A stretch of DNA of 64,000 nucleotides from Gammaproteobacteria bacterium (GTDB lineage: Bacteria > Pseudomonadota > Gammaproteobacteria > Steroidobacterales > Steroidobacteraceae): contig JABCZO010000010.1 of the NCBI GenBank assembly GCA_013289615.1, forward strand, positions 1-64,000. Direction: 5' to 3'. The position numbers and the translations under genes were made by a program. Positions 10,873 to 18,556 of the stretch are shown here, piece by piece (within the stretch, counting starts at the first letter, position 1; each line of letters begins with the position of its first letter). Below the pieces are notes generated by a model, which worked only from the letters and a program-made list of their open reading frames with translations, did not search any database and was not told the origin of the DNA.

Positions 10873-11108
10873 GAGCGGGCGTGATCGTGCAGCTCGTCCC
10901 GAGATTGCTTGTCCGATGCCCGAAAAGAAGTAATACGTTCGCGGAGCGCGCGTTCCTCGCGTTTCAGGCGCTCGACCTGGCTTTCCCCGGAGCCGAGCCT
11001 AATGAGGAACTCCTTAACCAGCGCGGAAATAGATGTATCTCGTTCAGCTGCGATCATGCGGGCACGACGGTACGTGGCGTCATCAAGTGATACTGTGATA
11101 TTCTTCAC
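10869..11108 (-). CDS. vapB: ribbon-helix-helix antitoxin, VapB-like
   Basis: 79-aa antitoxin. The N-terminal MKNITVSLDDATYRRARMIAAERDTSISALVKEFL is a ribbon-helix-helix DNA-binding domain (beta strand, then two helices). A charged C-terminal segment (ERLKREERALRERITSF) should wrap the toxin. The start is GTG at 11108, inside an inverted repeat likely to be its own operator. It overlaps vapC (ATGA). Confidence 0.85.
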   Translation of the reverse strand: MKNITVSLDDATYRRARMIAAERDTSISALVKEFLIRLGSGESQVERLKREERALRERITSFRASDKQSRDELHDHARS

Positions 11109-11124
11109 ATATACACAGTATCAC
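11087..11124 (-). promoter_or_regulatory. inverted-repeat operator over the vapB start
   Basis: Perfect 11-bp arms GTGATACTGTG (11087-11097) and CACAGTATCAC (11114-11124) are separated by 16 bp. The repeat spans the vapB GTG codon, so bound VapBC complex could block both initiation and transcription, the usual autoregulation of these modules. Confidence 0.65.
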
Positions 11125-11160
11125 AGGACATCCATTCGATCAAGACGCTCGCCATGCAGC

Positions 11161-11214
11161 TTCGGGACGTAGGAGTTGCAGGCTCAAATCCTGGCACCCC
11201 GACCATTGATTTCA
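11161..11214 (+). repeat. attachment-site copy 2 (tRNA-Pro 3' half)
   Basis: A 54-bp copy of tRNA-Pro from the anticodon loop to nine bases past CCA, with three substitutions. No acceptor 5' half precedes it, so it is not a tRNA gene. Together with copy 1 it brackets vapBC. Confidence 0.8.
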
Positions 11215-11344
11215 TTTAAGAAAATATCTGTGGCTTTACTCGGGGTTCCACCGAATTTTCGCTCAGGGTACCATCGGGGTGTCAGCTCGACCTACTGATT
11301 TGCCCTTCCGTTGCGACGGCGTGTTCGGCCGAAAGGTCAGGCGA

Positions 11345-12049
11345 ATGACCCTCTGGGTGGGAACATCGGGGTACAACTATCCGGAATGGAAGGGAAGCTT
11401 CTATCCCAAGAAATTCCCAACGACGAAGATGCTGCCCTATTACGCAGAGCGCTTTTCGACGGTCGAAATCAACTACACCTATTACCGGATGCCGAATGAG
11501 AAAATACTCGCCGGCTGGGACCGCGAGACGCCAGATCATTTTAAGTTCACTCTGAAGGCGCCTAAGCGCATTACCCACGATGCGCGGCTGCGTGACTGTG
11601 CGCATCTGGTCGGGTATTTTCTCGACACCGCGGTCACACTTGGACCGAAGCTAGGCGCGATACTCTTCCAGCTGCCGCCCTACCTGCGCAAAGACCTGGC
11701 GCTCTTGGACACGTTTCTGGCCAACCTGCCTGGTGGTTTGTGCGCGACCTTTGAGTTCCGGCACAGCTCCTGGCTCGAAGATGCAGTCTACGACCGTCTG
11801 CACGCAAAGAATCTGGCGCTGTGCATCGCGGACAGCGAAGAGCGGTCGATACCGTTCGAGATCACGGCCGACTACGGCTACTTCCGTTTGCGCGACGAGG
11901 GGTATCAACCGGCTGACATTGTGCGCTGGGCTCACGCTATTCGGGACAAGACATCGTCGTGCAGGGACGTCCACGTCTATTTCAAACACGAGGAGAAAGG
12001 CAACGGTCCGGACTTTGCACGTCAATTCGTACAGGCCTTCGGCGGATAG
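11345..12049 (+). CDS. DUF72 (YecE-like) protein
   Basis: The 234-aa product begins MTLWVGTSGYNYPEWKGSFYP, the DUF72 signature, with the YYAERFSTVEINYTYYRMP motif following. A ribosome-sized TIM-barrel is expected, but the family function is not established. The track start (11279) adds 22 residues before the conserved TSGY motif, so ATG 11345 was chosen. DUF72 genes are frequent in genomic islands. It lies between attachment copies 2 and 3. The C-terminus (DVHVYFKHEEKGNGPDFARQFVQAF) is intact, so it seems functional. Confidence 0.88.
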   Translation: MTLWVGTSGYNYPEWKGSFYPKKFPTTKMLPYYAERFSTVEINYTYYRMPNEKILAGWDRETPDHFKFTLKAPKRITHDARLRDCAHLVGYFLDTAVTLGPKLGAILFQLPPYLRKDLALLDTFLANLPGGLCATFEFRHSSWLEDAVYDRLHAKNLALCIADSEERSIPFEITADYGYFRLRDEGYQPADIVRWAHAIRDKTSSCRDVHVYFKHEEKGNGPDFARQFVQAFGG

Positions 12050-12121
12050 GGCGTGGCAGAGCGCAGCGCACTGACGATATTCCATCCTTGAAGGGAAGAT
12101 CGCAGACATGGCAGTTCTGGT

Positions 12122-12148
12122 GACCGGGGCCAATCAGGGGCCCCGGTC
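12122..12148 (+). other. perfect 10-bp hairpin after the DUF72 gene
   Basis: GACCGGGGCC and GGCCCCGGTC are separated by a 7-nt loop. It lies 72 bp after the DUF72 stop and could be a transcription end, but no T-run follows, so an intrinsic terminator is not proven. Confidence 0.35.
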
Positions 12149-12216
12149 GGGGGAGGATTCAAATTCAACCGCCCCTGATTGCAAAGGCCAGCCATTCCGG
12201 CTGCGTCAAACAGCGC

Positions 12217-12408
12217 CTACATTCCATAACTAGGAACATTTGTTTCGCGCGGCGGCACAAGCACAATGCCGCCCCCCTCTCCACGCATCACGGAGGACTT
12301 TGGAGCGTTGTCGTCGATACTGATCAAGCGCATTAGCGCCCATGTGACTGCAACTACCGCAAGCGACCCGATCCCCGCGCCAGCAAGAATCCAACCAACG
12401 GCTTCCAT
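12217..12408 (-). CDS. possible small single-pass membrane protein
   Basis: A 63-aa reading frame from ATG 12408: MEAVGWILAGAGIGSLAVVAVTWALMRL forms one clear transmembrane helix, followed by a soluble tail ending VLVPPRETNVPSYGM. The ORF track start at 12564 adds a low-complexity basic stretch with no helix. No family is recognised and no strong ribosome site is seen, so this may be a chance frame in decayed island DNA. Confidence 0.35.
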   Translation of the reverse strand: MEAVGWILAGAGIGSLAVVAVTWALMRLISIDDNAPKSSVMRGEGGGIVLVPPRETNVPSYGM

Positions 12409-13041
12409 GACAGGATGCACACTGAATGTGCGGTGCCGGGCAGTCAGACGGTGGCGTCGAGCTGGGTCGGGCGTCGAAATGGCTCTTTGGTGCGTAGAAT
12501 TCATGGCGGACCCCGAGTGAACACCATGCTGCAAGTCTACGAACGTAACTCCACCCAATAGCATCGGTCGCGAGGAAGTTGGTGGGTAGGCTTTGGCCTA
12601 CTGCAGGAGCCTGGGCGTTAGTCCAAATCCCGGTGAGTTGGCCGCACTGAGTTGGTGGCCACCGAAGCGCGGCCGGACACCCTCACTTCGCGGACCGAGG
12701 CGATCGGGACGAGAGCTTCTGCAGCGCAACGATTTGCGGCCAGCGCACTTTGTGCGGTGCAGAGGTGCTTCAGAAGTCCTCGAGTGGAACAGCCTTCAAG
12801 GGATCGATACCAAAGAGGAGAAATACCCTGACTGCGGCGATATCACTGGCGATATCGGCGATACGCTCAAGCAGTTTGAGTAACCGGCTTCGAATTATTT
12901 TCGTGCAGCAAAGTGTTAGCACCGTTGTCTCAACCGAACCGACACCACTAATCAGCATTCATGCTCGAAACCGGGCGCAAACCCGACTGGCGGTCCAAGG
13001 AGACCCGTCGGCACTCTTTACTATGCCGTCCACGGGTTAAC
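12409..13041. other. decayed island DNA without a convincing gene
   Basis: No frame in this ~630-bp stretch resembles a known protein. It holds one copy of a dispersed repeat (see 12815-12880) and ends at attachment copy 3. The reverse frame around 12770-12958 reads LLKLLERIADIASDIAAVRVFLL, perhaps the tail of a lost gene. Confidence 0.6.
12815..12880. repeat. dispersed repeat, copy A
   Basis: This 66-bp segment (GAGGAGAAATACCCTG...CAGTTTGAG) matches 34386-34453 with scattered substitutions and a 2-bp indel. An outlying piece, GGACACCCTCACTTCGC (12675-12691), matches 34365-34381. Copy B therefore looks like the same element with about 120 bp deleted. On the reverse strand both read LKLLER. 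Confidence 0.7.
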
Positions 13042-13081
13042 GACGTAGGAGTCGCAGATTCAAATCCTGTCACCCCGACCA
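13042..13081 (+). repeat. attachment-site copy 3 (tRNA-Pro 3' end)
   Basis: Forty bases identical to the tRNA-Pro 3' end (10383-10422) except one (CAGATTCAAA for CAGGTTCAAA), ending exactly at CCA. It marks the far end of the hotspot, next to the beta-propeller gene. Confidence 0.8.
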
Positions 13082-13103
13082 CTTCAATTCGAGGCTGCAT
13101 CGA

Positions 13104-13754
13104 TTACTTGCTCGCAGCGCCTCGCTTGGGCCGGCGCACGGCCCTCACCTTGCCGCTGCTCCCGCCTCCGCAGAAGAACTGATCGCCGCCATCGGACTCG
13201 AGCCCCGACACGCCCATTCCGGGCGGCATCTCGAGCGTCTCCAGAGCCTTTCCTGTTCCAGGATCGATTCGCGTCAATCCACCCGCGTCACCTTCCCAGG
13301 TGCCGTGCCAGAGTTCTCCGTCGGTCCAGGTAACCCCGGTGACGAAGCGGTTGGTCTCGATGGTGCGAAGAATCGCCCCGGTCTGGGGATCGACCTGATG
13401 GATCTTCCGGTCCCGATACTGCCCCACCCAGAGCGTGCCTTCGGCCCACGCGAGCCCCGAGTCACCGCCGTGGCCGGGAGCCGGGATCGTGGCGAGCACA
13501 CGGCCGCTGTTCGGATCGATCTTCTGGATGCGATCCTCGGCGATCTGATACAGGTGATGGCCGTCGAAGGCCGTCCCTGCATGCGCGGCGACATCGATCG
13601 AGCGCAGCGTCTTGCCGCCCGCCGGATCGAGGGCGTTCAGCTTGTCTCCAGAAGCAAACCAGACGTTCTGGCCGTCGTACGTGACTCCATTCACGCGCTC
13701 GGCACCCGGAAAGGGTCCGTACTCACGCACGATCTCGGCGGTTGATCGACTCAT
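13104..13754 (-). CDS. YncE/Vgb-like beta-propeller protein
   Basis: The 216-aa protein has repeating blades of the form VNGVTYDGQNVWFASGDKLNALDPAGGKTLRSI, GLAWAEGTLWVGQYRDRKIHQVDPQTGAILRTI and VTGVTWTDGELWHGTWEG. This is the pattern of PQQ-, Vgb- and glutamine-cyclotransferase-like propellers. No signal peptide is visible, so it is probably cytoplasmic. It follows the TPR regulator gene by nine bases and is likely co-transcribed. The ligand or reaction is unknown; lyase activity should not be assumed. Confidence 0.7.
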   Translation of the reverse strand: MSRSTAEIVREYGPFPGAERVNGVTYDGQNVWFASGDKLNALDPAGGKTLRSIDVAAHAGTAFDGHHLYQIAEDRIQKIDPNSGRVLATIPAPGHGGDSGLAWAEGTLWVGQYRDRKIHQVDPQTGAILRTIETNRFVTGVTWTDGELWHGTWEGDAGGLTRIDPGTGKALETLEMPPGMGVSGLESDGGDQFFCGGGSSGKVRAVRRPKRGAASK

Positions 13755-13763
13755 GCCGACATC

Positions 13764-14984
13764 TTAGTCAATCGGCAGCGCCGCGGGGAGTAACAAGGTC
13801 GTCGTGATTCCCAGCACCGGCGGGGTCATCCAGCGACGCGCCCGCCCGCGACCGAATGACTGCGCTTTGCGTGCTGCCGCAAGCGAGTCGAGCGCCCGCT
13901 GCACGGTACGCTGGCTGGCTGCAAGTGCAAGCGCGAGGGCCGAGCTCGACCACGATTCACCGTCGGCGAGCAAGGCGAGCACCGCCGCATGCTGCTCTTC
14001 GACGGGCCGCGCCAGCACCACGACCTCGCATGCGCGGCGCGGCACCAGCGCAAATCCTCGCTTGGTCGCGCGCACGTCGGCCAGCCTCCGAAGCACCTTG
14101 CGAAGCCGCCCGACTTCGACCCGCAACCGTGCGCGGTACGATTCATCAGCGCGCTTCGCTCGGAAGGCCCGCGCCACCAGCGTGTCCCTCGGCACGTCTG
14201 CCGGCCACGCCTCGGCCAGCGCACGTGCGAGCGCGAACAACACCGGACGCCTCGCGAGCGAGACCTCCGTGCCTGCGTCACGCACGACATGACGGCACGC
14301 GTCCACGACGAACGCTCCTGAGGCCAGCAATGCTTCGACCTCCTCGAGCAGGAGCAGTCGCTCCTCGCCCTTCGCAATCAGGCGCGCAGCGGGCGTGTTC
14401 AGGACGATGTATGCACTCTCGACCTCCGCCACCAGCGCAGGGATACCTGCGTGGCGCGCGGCACGCTCCGCCCGGCCGAGCGCAGCGCGCGCCGCGCCGG
14501 TGCGCAGGCGCCGCACCGCGATCCCCGCAACCACCAGCTCATGGGCCGCCGTCGACGCGGGCGGCAAGGGTGCGGGGTCGAGCTCGGCGAGCGTACGCTC
14601 GGCGGCGTCGAGGCGCCCGATCAGGAGCAGGCGCCGGACCTCGAGATAGCGCGCGTGCGCGGCATTCACCCGGTCACCGTGCTGTTCGAGCGTCACCCGC
14701 GCTGCCTCGAGTGCCTTCGCAGGCCAGCCCAGGTCGCGCGAGACGAGCGCGATCTCGGCTTCGGCGACCACACAGCGCGCGCGGGCCACGGCCTCTTTCG
14801 GACCGAAGGCGCGTGCCGCACTTCGCAGCAGAGCCCTGGCACGAACCAGATCGCCGAGCTGCGCCATCGCGATGCCTCGAAGCGCGAGCGCCGGCGCATC
14901 CTGGCGCAGGGCGATGCGCTTCAATGCGCCGAGCGGATCACCCGCGGCGAGGGCACGCGCCGCAGCCGTGATCAGTGAGTCCAT
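13764..14984 (-). CDS. TPR / winged-helix transcriptional regulator
   Basis: 406 aa. The first ~240 residues are Ala-rich helical repeats resembling TPRs (ALALRGIAMAQLGDLVRARALLRSAARAFG). The stretch DTLVARAFRAKRADESYRARLRVEVGRLRKVLRRL resembles the OmpR/SARP winged helix. A second helix-turn-helix (LALAASQRTVQRALDSLAAARKAQSFGRGRARRW) is near the C-terminus. It is divergent from the SRPBCC-DUF899-DUF2182 genes across 102 bp, so it is their likely regulator. The signal sensed is unknown. Confidence 0.7.
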   Translation of the reverse strand: MDSLITAAARALAAGDPLGALKRIALRQDAPALALRGIAMAQLGDLVRARALLRSAARAFGPKEAVARARCVVAEAEIALVSRDLGWPAKALEAARVTLEQHGDRVNAAHARYLEVRRLLLIGRLDAAERTLAELDPAPLPPASTAAHELVVAGIAVRRLRTGAARAALGRAERAARHAGIPALVAEVESAYIVLNTPAARLIAKGEERLLLLEEVEALLASGAFVVDACRHVVRDAGTEVSLARRPVLFALARALAEAWPADVPRDTLVARAFRAKRADESYRARLRVEVGRLRKVLRRLADVRATKRGFALVPRRACEVVVLARPVEEQHAAVLALLADGESWSSSALALALAASQRTVQRALDSLAAARKAQSFGRGRARRWMTPPVLGITTTLLLPAALPID

Positions 14985-15086
14985 CGAAATCCCGCCACAC
15001 TTGTCACTCCCACCGTTCGATGCCCCGGTCCTAAGCTATCTCACGAGCACCAACCAGCAGCGTATCGAGACCAAGGAGCAAAGGCG

Positions 15087-15584
15087 ATGACCACACACAC
15101 GAGCGCGGCACAGAAGCTAACACTAGCAGGAGAACCGCCGAGCGTTGATATTTTGCACAAAGTCGGAATCAAATCGTCGTCCCAGAATGACGTCTATCAG
15201 GCATTGACCACGATCGAAGGTCTTTCCGGCTGGTGGACCAGCGATACCCGCGGGGAAAGCAAGGTCGGTGCAGTGCTCGAGTTCCGTTTTGGCGCCGGCG
15301 GCTTCGACATGAAGGTACTTGAACTTCATCCCGCCACGCACGTGCTATGGCAAGTGGTCGAGGGACCCAAGGAATGGATCGGCACAAAAGTAAGCTTCGA
15401 TCTCAAACAGCAAGGTGACTGGACCATCGTCCTGTTCAAACACCAGGGTTGGAAGGAGCCGGTGGAGTTCATGCACCATTGCAGCACCAAGTGGGGCGTG
15501 TTTCTGCTGAGCCTGAAGTCGCTGCTCGAAACCGGCAAAGGTGCCCCCCATCCCAATGACATCAAGCTCGACAGCTGGGAATAA
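15087..15584 (+). CDS. SRPBCC/AHSA1-type protein
   Basis: A 165-aa START-like ligand-binding fold: SSSQNDVYQALTTIEGLSGWWTSDTRGESKVGAVLEFRFG, then HHCSTKWGVFLLSLKSLLETGKG, as in AHSA1 proteins. The start has AAGGAG eight bases before it. It is first of three same-strand genes (DUF899, DUF2182) and divergent from the TPR regulator. AHSA1-like proteins often accompany ArsR-type regulators; here that role may be played by the TPR protein. No ligand can be named. Confidence 0.85.
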   Translation: MTTHTSAAQKLTLAGEPPSVDILHKVGIKSSSQNDVYQALTTIEGLSGWWTSDTRGESKVGAVLEFRFGAGGFDMKVLELHPATHVLWQVVEGPKEWIGTKVSFDLKQQGDWTIVLFKHQGWKEPVEFMHHCSTKWGVFLLSLKSLLETGKGAPHPNDIKLDSWE

Positions 15585-15612
15585 AGGCGCGCCGAGCAAA
15601 GGAGAGAAACCG

Positions 15613-16380
15613 ATGATCGACCACAAGACTGGAACGCGTGGAGAGTGGCATGCTGCCCGGCTGGAGCTGCTCAAGGCCGAGAAGGAGCTGACCCAGCGCA
15701 GCGATGAACTGGCGCAGCGGCGGCAGGAGCTGCCATGGGTTCGGATCGACAAGCAGTATCGATTCGAGACCGACGACGGCAATGGCTCGTTGGCGGACCT
15801 GTTTCGAGGGCGCTCGCAGCTGCTCGTCTACCACTTCATGTTCGGGCCCAACTACACGGCGGGGTGCCCGTCCTGCTCGGCGATCGCGGACGGGTTCGAC
15901 GGCTTCGCCGTACACCTGGCGAACCACGACGTCGCGCTTTCGGCGGTGTCGCGGGCGCCGCTCACCAAGCTGCAGGCGTACCGGCGGCGGATGGGATGGA
16001 CGTTTCCCTGGGCGTCCTCGCTCGGCAGCGACTTCAACTTCGACTTCAACGTCGCATTCACCGAGGAGCAACAGCGCGAAGGGACGATCGAATATAACTA
16101 CCAGCGCGGCGGCCACGCGATGGACGCGACAACGGTCGTCCCGGAGCCCGTCGCCCAGTTCGCGGCCACATGCGGAACCGACGCGCCCACGTACACGCGC
16201 GATCGACCGGGCATGAGTGCGTTCGTGCTCGACGACGGCGTCGTCTACCACACCTATTCCACCTATGCGCGCGGACTGGATGGCCTGTGGGGCATGTACC
16301 AGTGGCTCGACCGCGCCCCCAAAGGGCGCAACGAGAGGGGCCCCTGGTGGCGCCGTCACGACGAGTACGGCAAGGGCTGA
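15613..16380 (+). CDS. DUF899 thioredoxin-like protein (module 1)
   Basis: 255 aa from ATG 15613, which has GGAG eight bases upstream; the track start is 24 codons too early. DUF899 is a thioredoxin-fold family. Signatures are ELPWVRIDKQYRFE, LLVYHFMFGPNYTAGCPSCSAIADGF with a CxxC (CPSC), SRAPLTKLQAYRRRMGWTF and VYHTYSTYARGLD. A redox or peroxiredoxin-like role is plausible but unproven. It is three bases from the DUF2182 gene. A clear paralogue lies at 35027-35734. Confidence 0.88.
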   Translation: MIDHKTGTRGEWHAARLELLKAEKELTQRSDELAQRRQELPWVRIDKQYRFETDDGNGSLADLFRGRSQLLVYHFMFGPNYTAGCPSCSAIADGFDGFAVHLANHDVALSAVSRAPLTKLQAYRRRMGWTFPWASSLGSDFNFDFNVAFTEEQQREGTIEYNYQRGGHAMDATTVVPEPVAQFAATCGTDAPTYTRDRPGMSAFVLDDGVVYHTYSTYARGLDGLWGMYQWLDRAPKGRNERGPWWRRHDEYGKG

Positions 16381-16382
16381 AA

Positions 16383-17315
16383 ATGAAAGCACTGCTCAAC
16401 CCCTGGATTGCCCGACTGCCCGCGGTGCTGCGCGAACTGCGCCCGGCGATGCTCGTGGCGCCAGCGATGAGCCGGGTCGTGGGTGTCGTTGGTGCAACCG
16501 GGGGACGGGAGATTTCACGGCGCATGATTTGCGAGCGAGCTTCCGAGCGAGCCTTCTTCGGCGTCTCGGCGCTGCTGTTCGCCGCCAGTACGGTGGCGAC
16601 AATCGCCTGGTGCACTTCCATGTCGGCGATGGGCGCGATGCCGATGCCCGGCGGCTGGACGATGTCGATGGCGTGGATGTCGATGCCCGGACAGACCTGG
16701 CCTGGCGCGGCGGCGGCGTTCCTGGGCATGTGGGTCGCGATGATGGTAGCGATGATGCTGCCGTCCCTGGTGCCCATGCTGTGGCGCTACCGCAAGGCGG
16801 TCGGCAGGACCGGCGAGACGCGCTTGGGCCGGCTGAGCGCGCTGGTGGGCGTGGGGTACTTCCTCGTGTGGAGCGTATTCGGAATGGTCGCTTTTGCGCT
16901 GGGCAGCGCGCTGGCGGGGCTCGAGGTGCGGCTGCCGGGGCTGGCGCGCGCCGTTCCGTTCGCGCTCGGTGTGCTCGTCCTGATTGCCGGCGCGCTCCAG
17001 TTCACCGCGTGCAAGGCACGTCACCTTGCCTGCTGCCGGGAGGCACCGGGGCGCGGGCTTAGGTTGCCGGCGGACGCCGGCACGGCCTGGCGACACGGCC
17101 TAAGCCTCGGCCTGCACTGCAGCTACTGCTGTGCCGGCCTGACGGCGATCCTCTTGGGTGTCGGGGTCATGGACCTGCGGGCGATGGCTGTCGTGACGGC
17201 AGCCATCACCGCCGAACGTCTCGCACCGGCCGGTGCGCGCGTCGTGCAAGCCATTGGAGCCGTCATCGTCGGGGCTGGGTTGTTACTAATCGTGCGAGCA
17301 GTCGGGCTCGGATGA
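16383..17315 (+). CDS. DUF2182 integral membrane protein
   Basis: 310 aa from ATG 16383, three bases after the DUF899 stop. DUF2182 proteins are described as predicted metal-binding membrane proteins. Several transmembrane helices are visible, including FFGVSALLFAASTVATIAW and AFLGMWVAMMVAMMLPSLVPMLW. Methionine-rich segments (MSAMGAMPMPGGWTMSMAWMSMPG) and Cys clusters (CKARHLACC, HCSYCC) could bind soft metals. An alternative start at MICERASERA would drop about 48 residues. Function with DUF899 is inferred only from adjacency. Confidence 0.85.
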   Translation: MKALLNPWIARLPAVLRELRPAMLVAPAMSRVVGVVGATGGREISRRMICERASERAFFGVSALLFAASTVATIAWCTSMSAMGAMPMPGGWTMSMAWMSMPGQTWPGAAAAFLGMWVAMMVAMMLPSLVPMLWRYRKAVGRTGETRLGRLSALVGVGYFLVWSVFGMVAFALGSALAGLEVRLPGLARAVPFALGVLVLIAGALQFTACKARHLACCREAPGRGLRLPADAGTAWRHGLSLGLHCSYCCAGLTAILLGVGVMDLRAMAVVTAAITAERLAPAGARVVQAIGAVIVGAGLLLIVRAVGLG

Positions 17316-17365
17316 CGCTGGCCGAGTGCCTGCGCCGCATGCGCATCACCGCAGGTCCATTCCAG

Positions 17366-18556
17366 TCACATGGGTAACACCGTGGCATTCCAGCCGCCGG
17401 CAAACATCGACTCGGCGTTGCGACGATAGATCTTGTCGATGACCGCTCGAGGCAGATGCAGGCCGCGGAAGCGCTGCGCCAAGTCTGCGGAGTGCATCGG
17501 CTCGGAAGTCGCCAGGAAGCGCCAATCCTCCAGCCATGCGGCGTGCACGTCGGCCAGCGCGCGTGCATCCGTGTCCGCCGGACCGTAGGCATCGTCGCTG
17601 CCGTAGAGGACCCGATCCTGGTATCGAAGCAGGAATTGCCGCACCTTGTGCGGGTTGCGCGCCGCCTGGTATTCGAGGTGCACCAGGCGTGCGGCGAGGT
17701 CGACGTTGGCCTGGGGGAAGCGATCGAGAAACTGCGCTACTCTGTCGACGTCCCATTCGAGCGATGCCAGATGCACGGCATCGAAGCGCAGCGCCGGGTG
17801 GTCGCTCAGCATCCGGTCGCGAGCGGCCAGGATCGCATCGTGCGAGGGCATCTCGGGATGCCGGTACATGTAGTACTGGGGGTGCTCGCGAAAATACTGC
17901 CGGTCCGAGCGCACCGTCATCTGATCGTATGGCAACCAGCAGTTGAGCGGTTCCGCCTGGTGGGCGAGCAGCACCAGGTGACGGCGCTCGAGATCGGCGA
18001 TGATGGGCTCGAAGCGCCGGTCATCGATCATCACGTAGCGGCCATCGGGATCCTGCAGCGCCATGCCGATGTTCTTCCAGATCTTGATCCCGACCGCGCC
18101 CGCCTGTACGGCGGCATCGATCTGATGCAGCGCGCCTTCAGACCAGTCCGGCGCCTCGAAATGCTGTACCGAAAACGCCGCGGCGAACGCTACGCGTCCG
18201 GGATAGCGCTGCCGGAGCGATATGGCTGCGCGCTGCTGCTCCGACAGAGAAGGAAAATCCGGATAATCGACGTTGATGGTCAGGATGCGGAAGTGGTCGC
18301 GGATCGCCTGCGCCATGAATTGCGCGCCGTCGCCATGAATATGCACATGCGCATCGATCTTCTCGACTCGCCGGAAATCCTCGCGCACGTAGTAGTGCGC
18401 AGTGTCGTCGCTCGGCGCGCCGGCAGCGATTGCACTGGCACCGCAGAACGCGAGCAGAACGGGTAGTACCGGCGTCAGCGCGCGCAATGACTCATACCAG
18501 CCGAACCTCGACCCCCCGCTGGCGCAACTCATCGACTGCCGCCGCCGGCGCGCCAC
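17366..18556 (-). CDS. secreted amidohydrolase-family protein
   Basis: A TIM-barrel metal hydrolase of the amidohydro_2 type, 396 aa in the longest form. Metal ligands visible are HVHIHG near the N-terminus, HQAEP, AVHLAS and the late Asp in LYGSDDAYGP. A hydrophobic signal (LRALTPVLPVLLAFCGASAIAAG) implies export. The start is uncertain: the track ATG overlaps agaR by 65 bases, and TTG at 18487, just after the agaR stop, would give 373 aa. It is third in the glycosidase-agaR unit. It is not the GalNAc-6-P deacetylase AgaA, which is cytoplasmic and belongs to another subgroup. Confidence 0.8.
   Translation of the reverse strand: MARRRRQSMSCASGGSRFGWYESLRALTPVLPVLLAFCGASAIAAGAPSDDTAHYYVREDFRRVEKIDAHVHIHGDGAQFMAQAIRDHFRILTINVDYPDFPSLSEQQRAAISLRQRYPGRVAFAAAFSVQHFEAPDWSEGALHQIDAAVQAGAVGIKIWKNIGMALQDPDGRYVMIDDRRFEPIIADLERRHLVLLAHQAEPLNCWLPYDQMTVRSDRQYFREHPQYYMYRHPEMPSHDAILAARDRMLSDHPALRFDAVHLASLEWDVDRVAQFLDRFPQANVDLAARLVHLEYQAARNPHKVRQFLLRYQDRVLYGSDDAYGPADTDARALADVHAAWLEDWRFLATSEPMHSADLAQRFRGLHLPRAVIDKIYRRNAESMFAGGWNATVLPM

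Noticed and set aside
11275-11293. CGGGGTGTCAGCTCGACCT resembles the 5' end of tRNA-Pro
   Set aside because: It needs two indels to align and lacks the rest of the 5' half. It may be a decayed remnant in the hotspot but chance cannot be excluded.
12108-12238. Frame starting MAVLVTGANQG, like a short-chain dehydrogenase N-terminus
   Set aside because: Similarity ends after about ten residues and the rest is low-complexity overlapping a hairpin. Too short to call a remnant.
13104-13754. Virginiamycin B lyase (antibiotic resistance)
   Set aside because: Only the generic propeller repeat is shared; lyase residues cannot be shown, so a resistance call is unsupported.
17366-18556. Amidohydrolase as GalNAc-6-phosphate deacetylase AgaA
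   Set aside because: It has an export signal and amidohydro_2-type motifs (HVHIHG, LYGSDDA); AgaA is a cytoplasmic enzyme of the NagA group.
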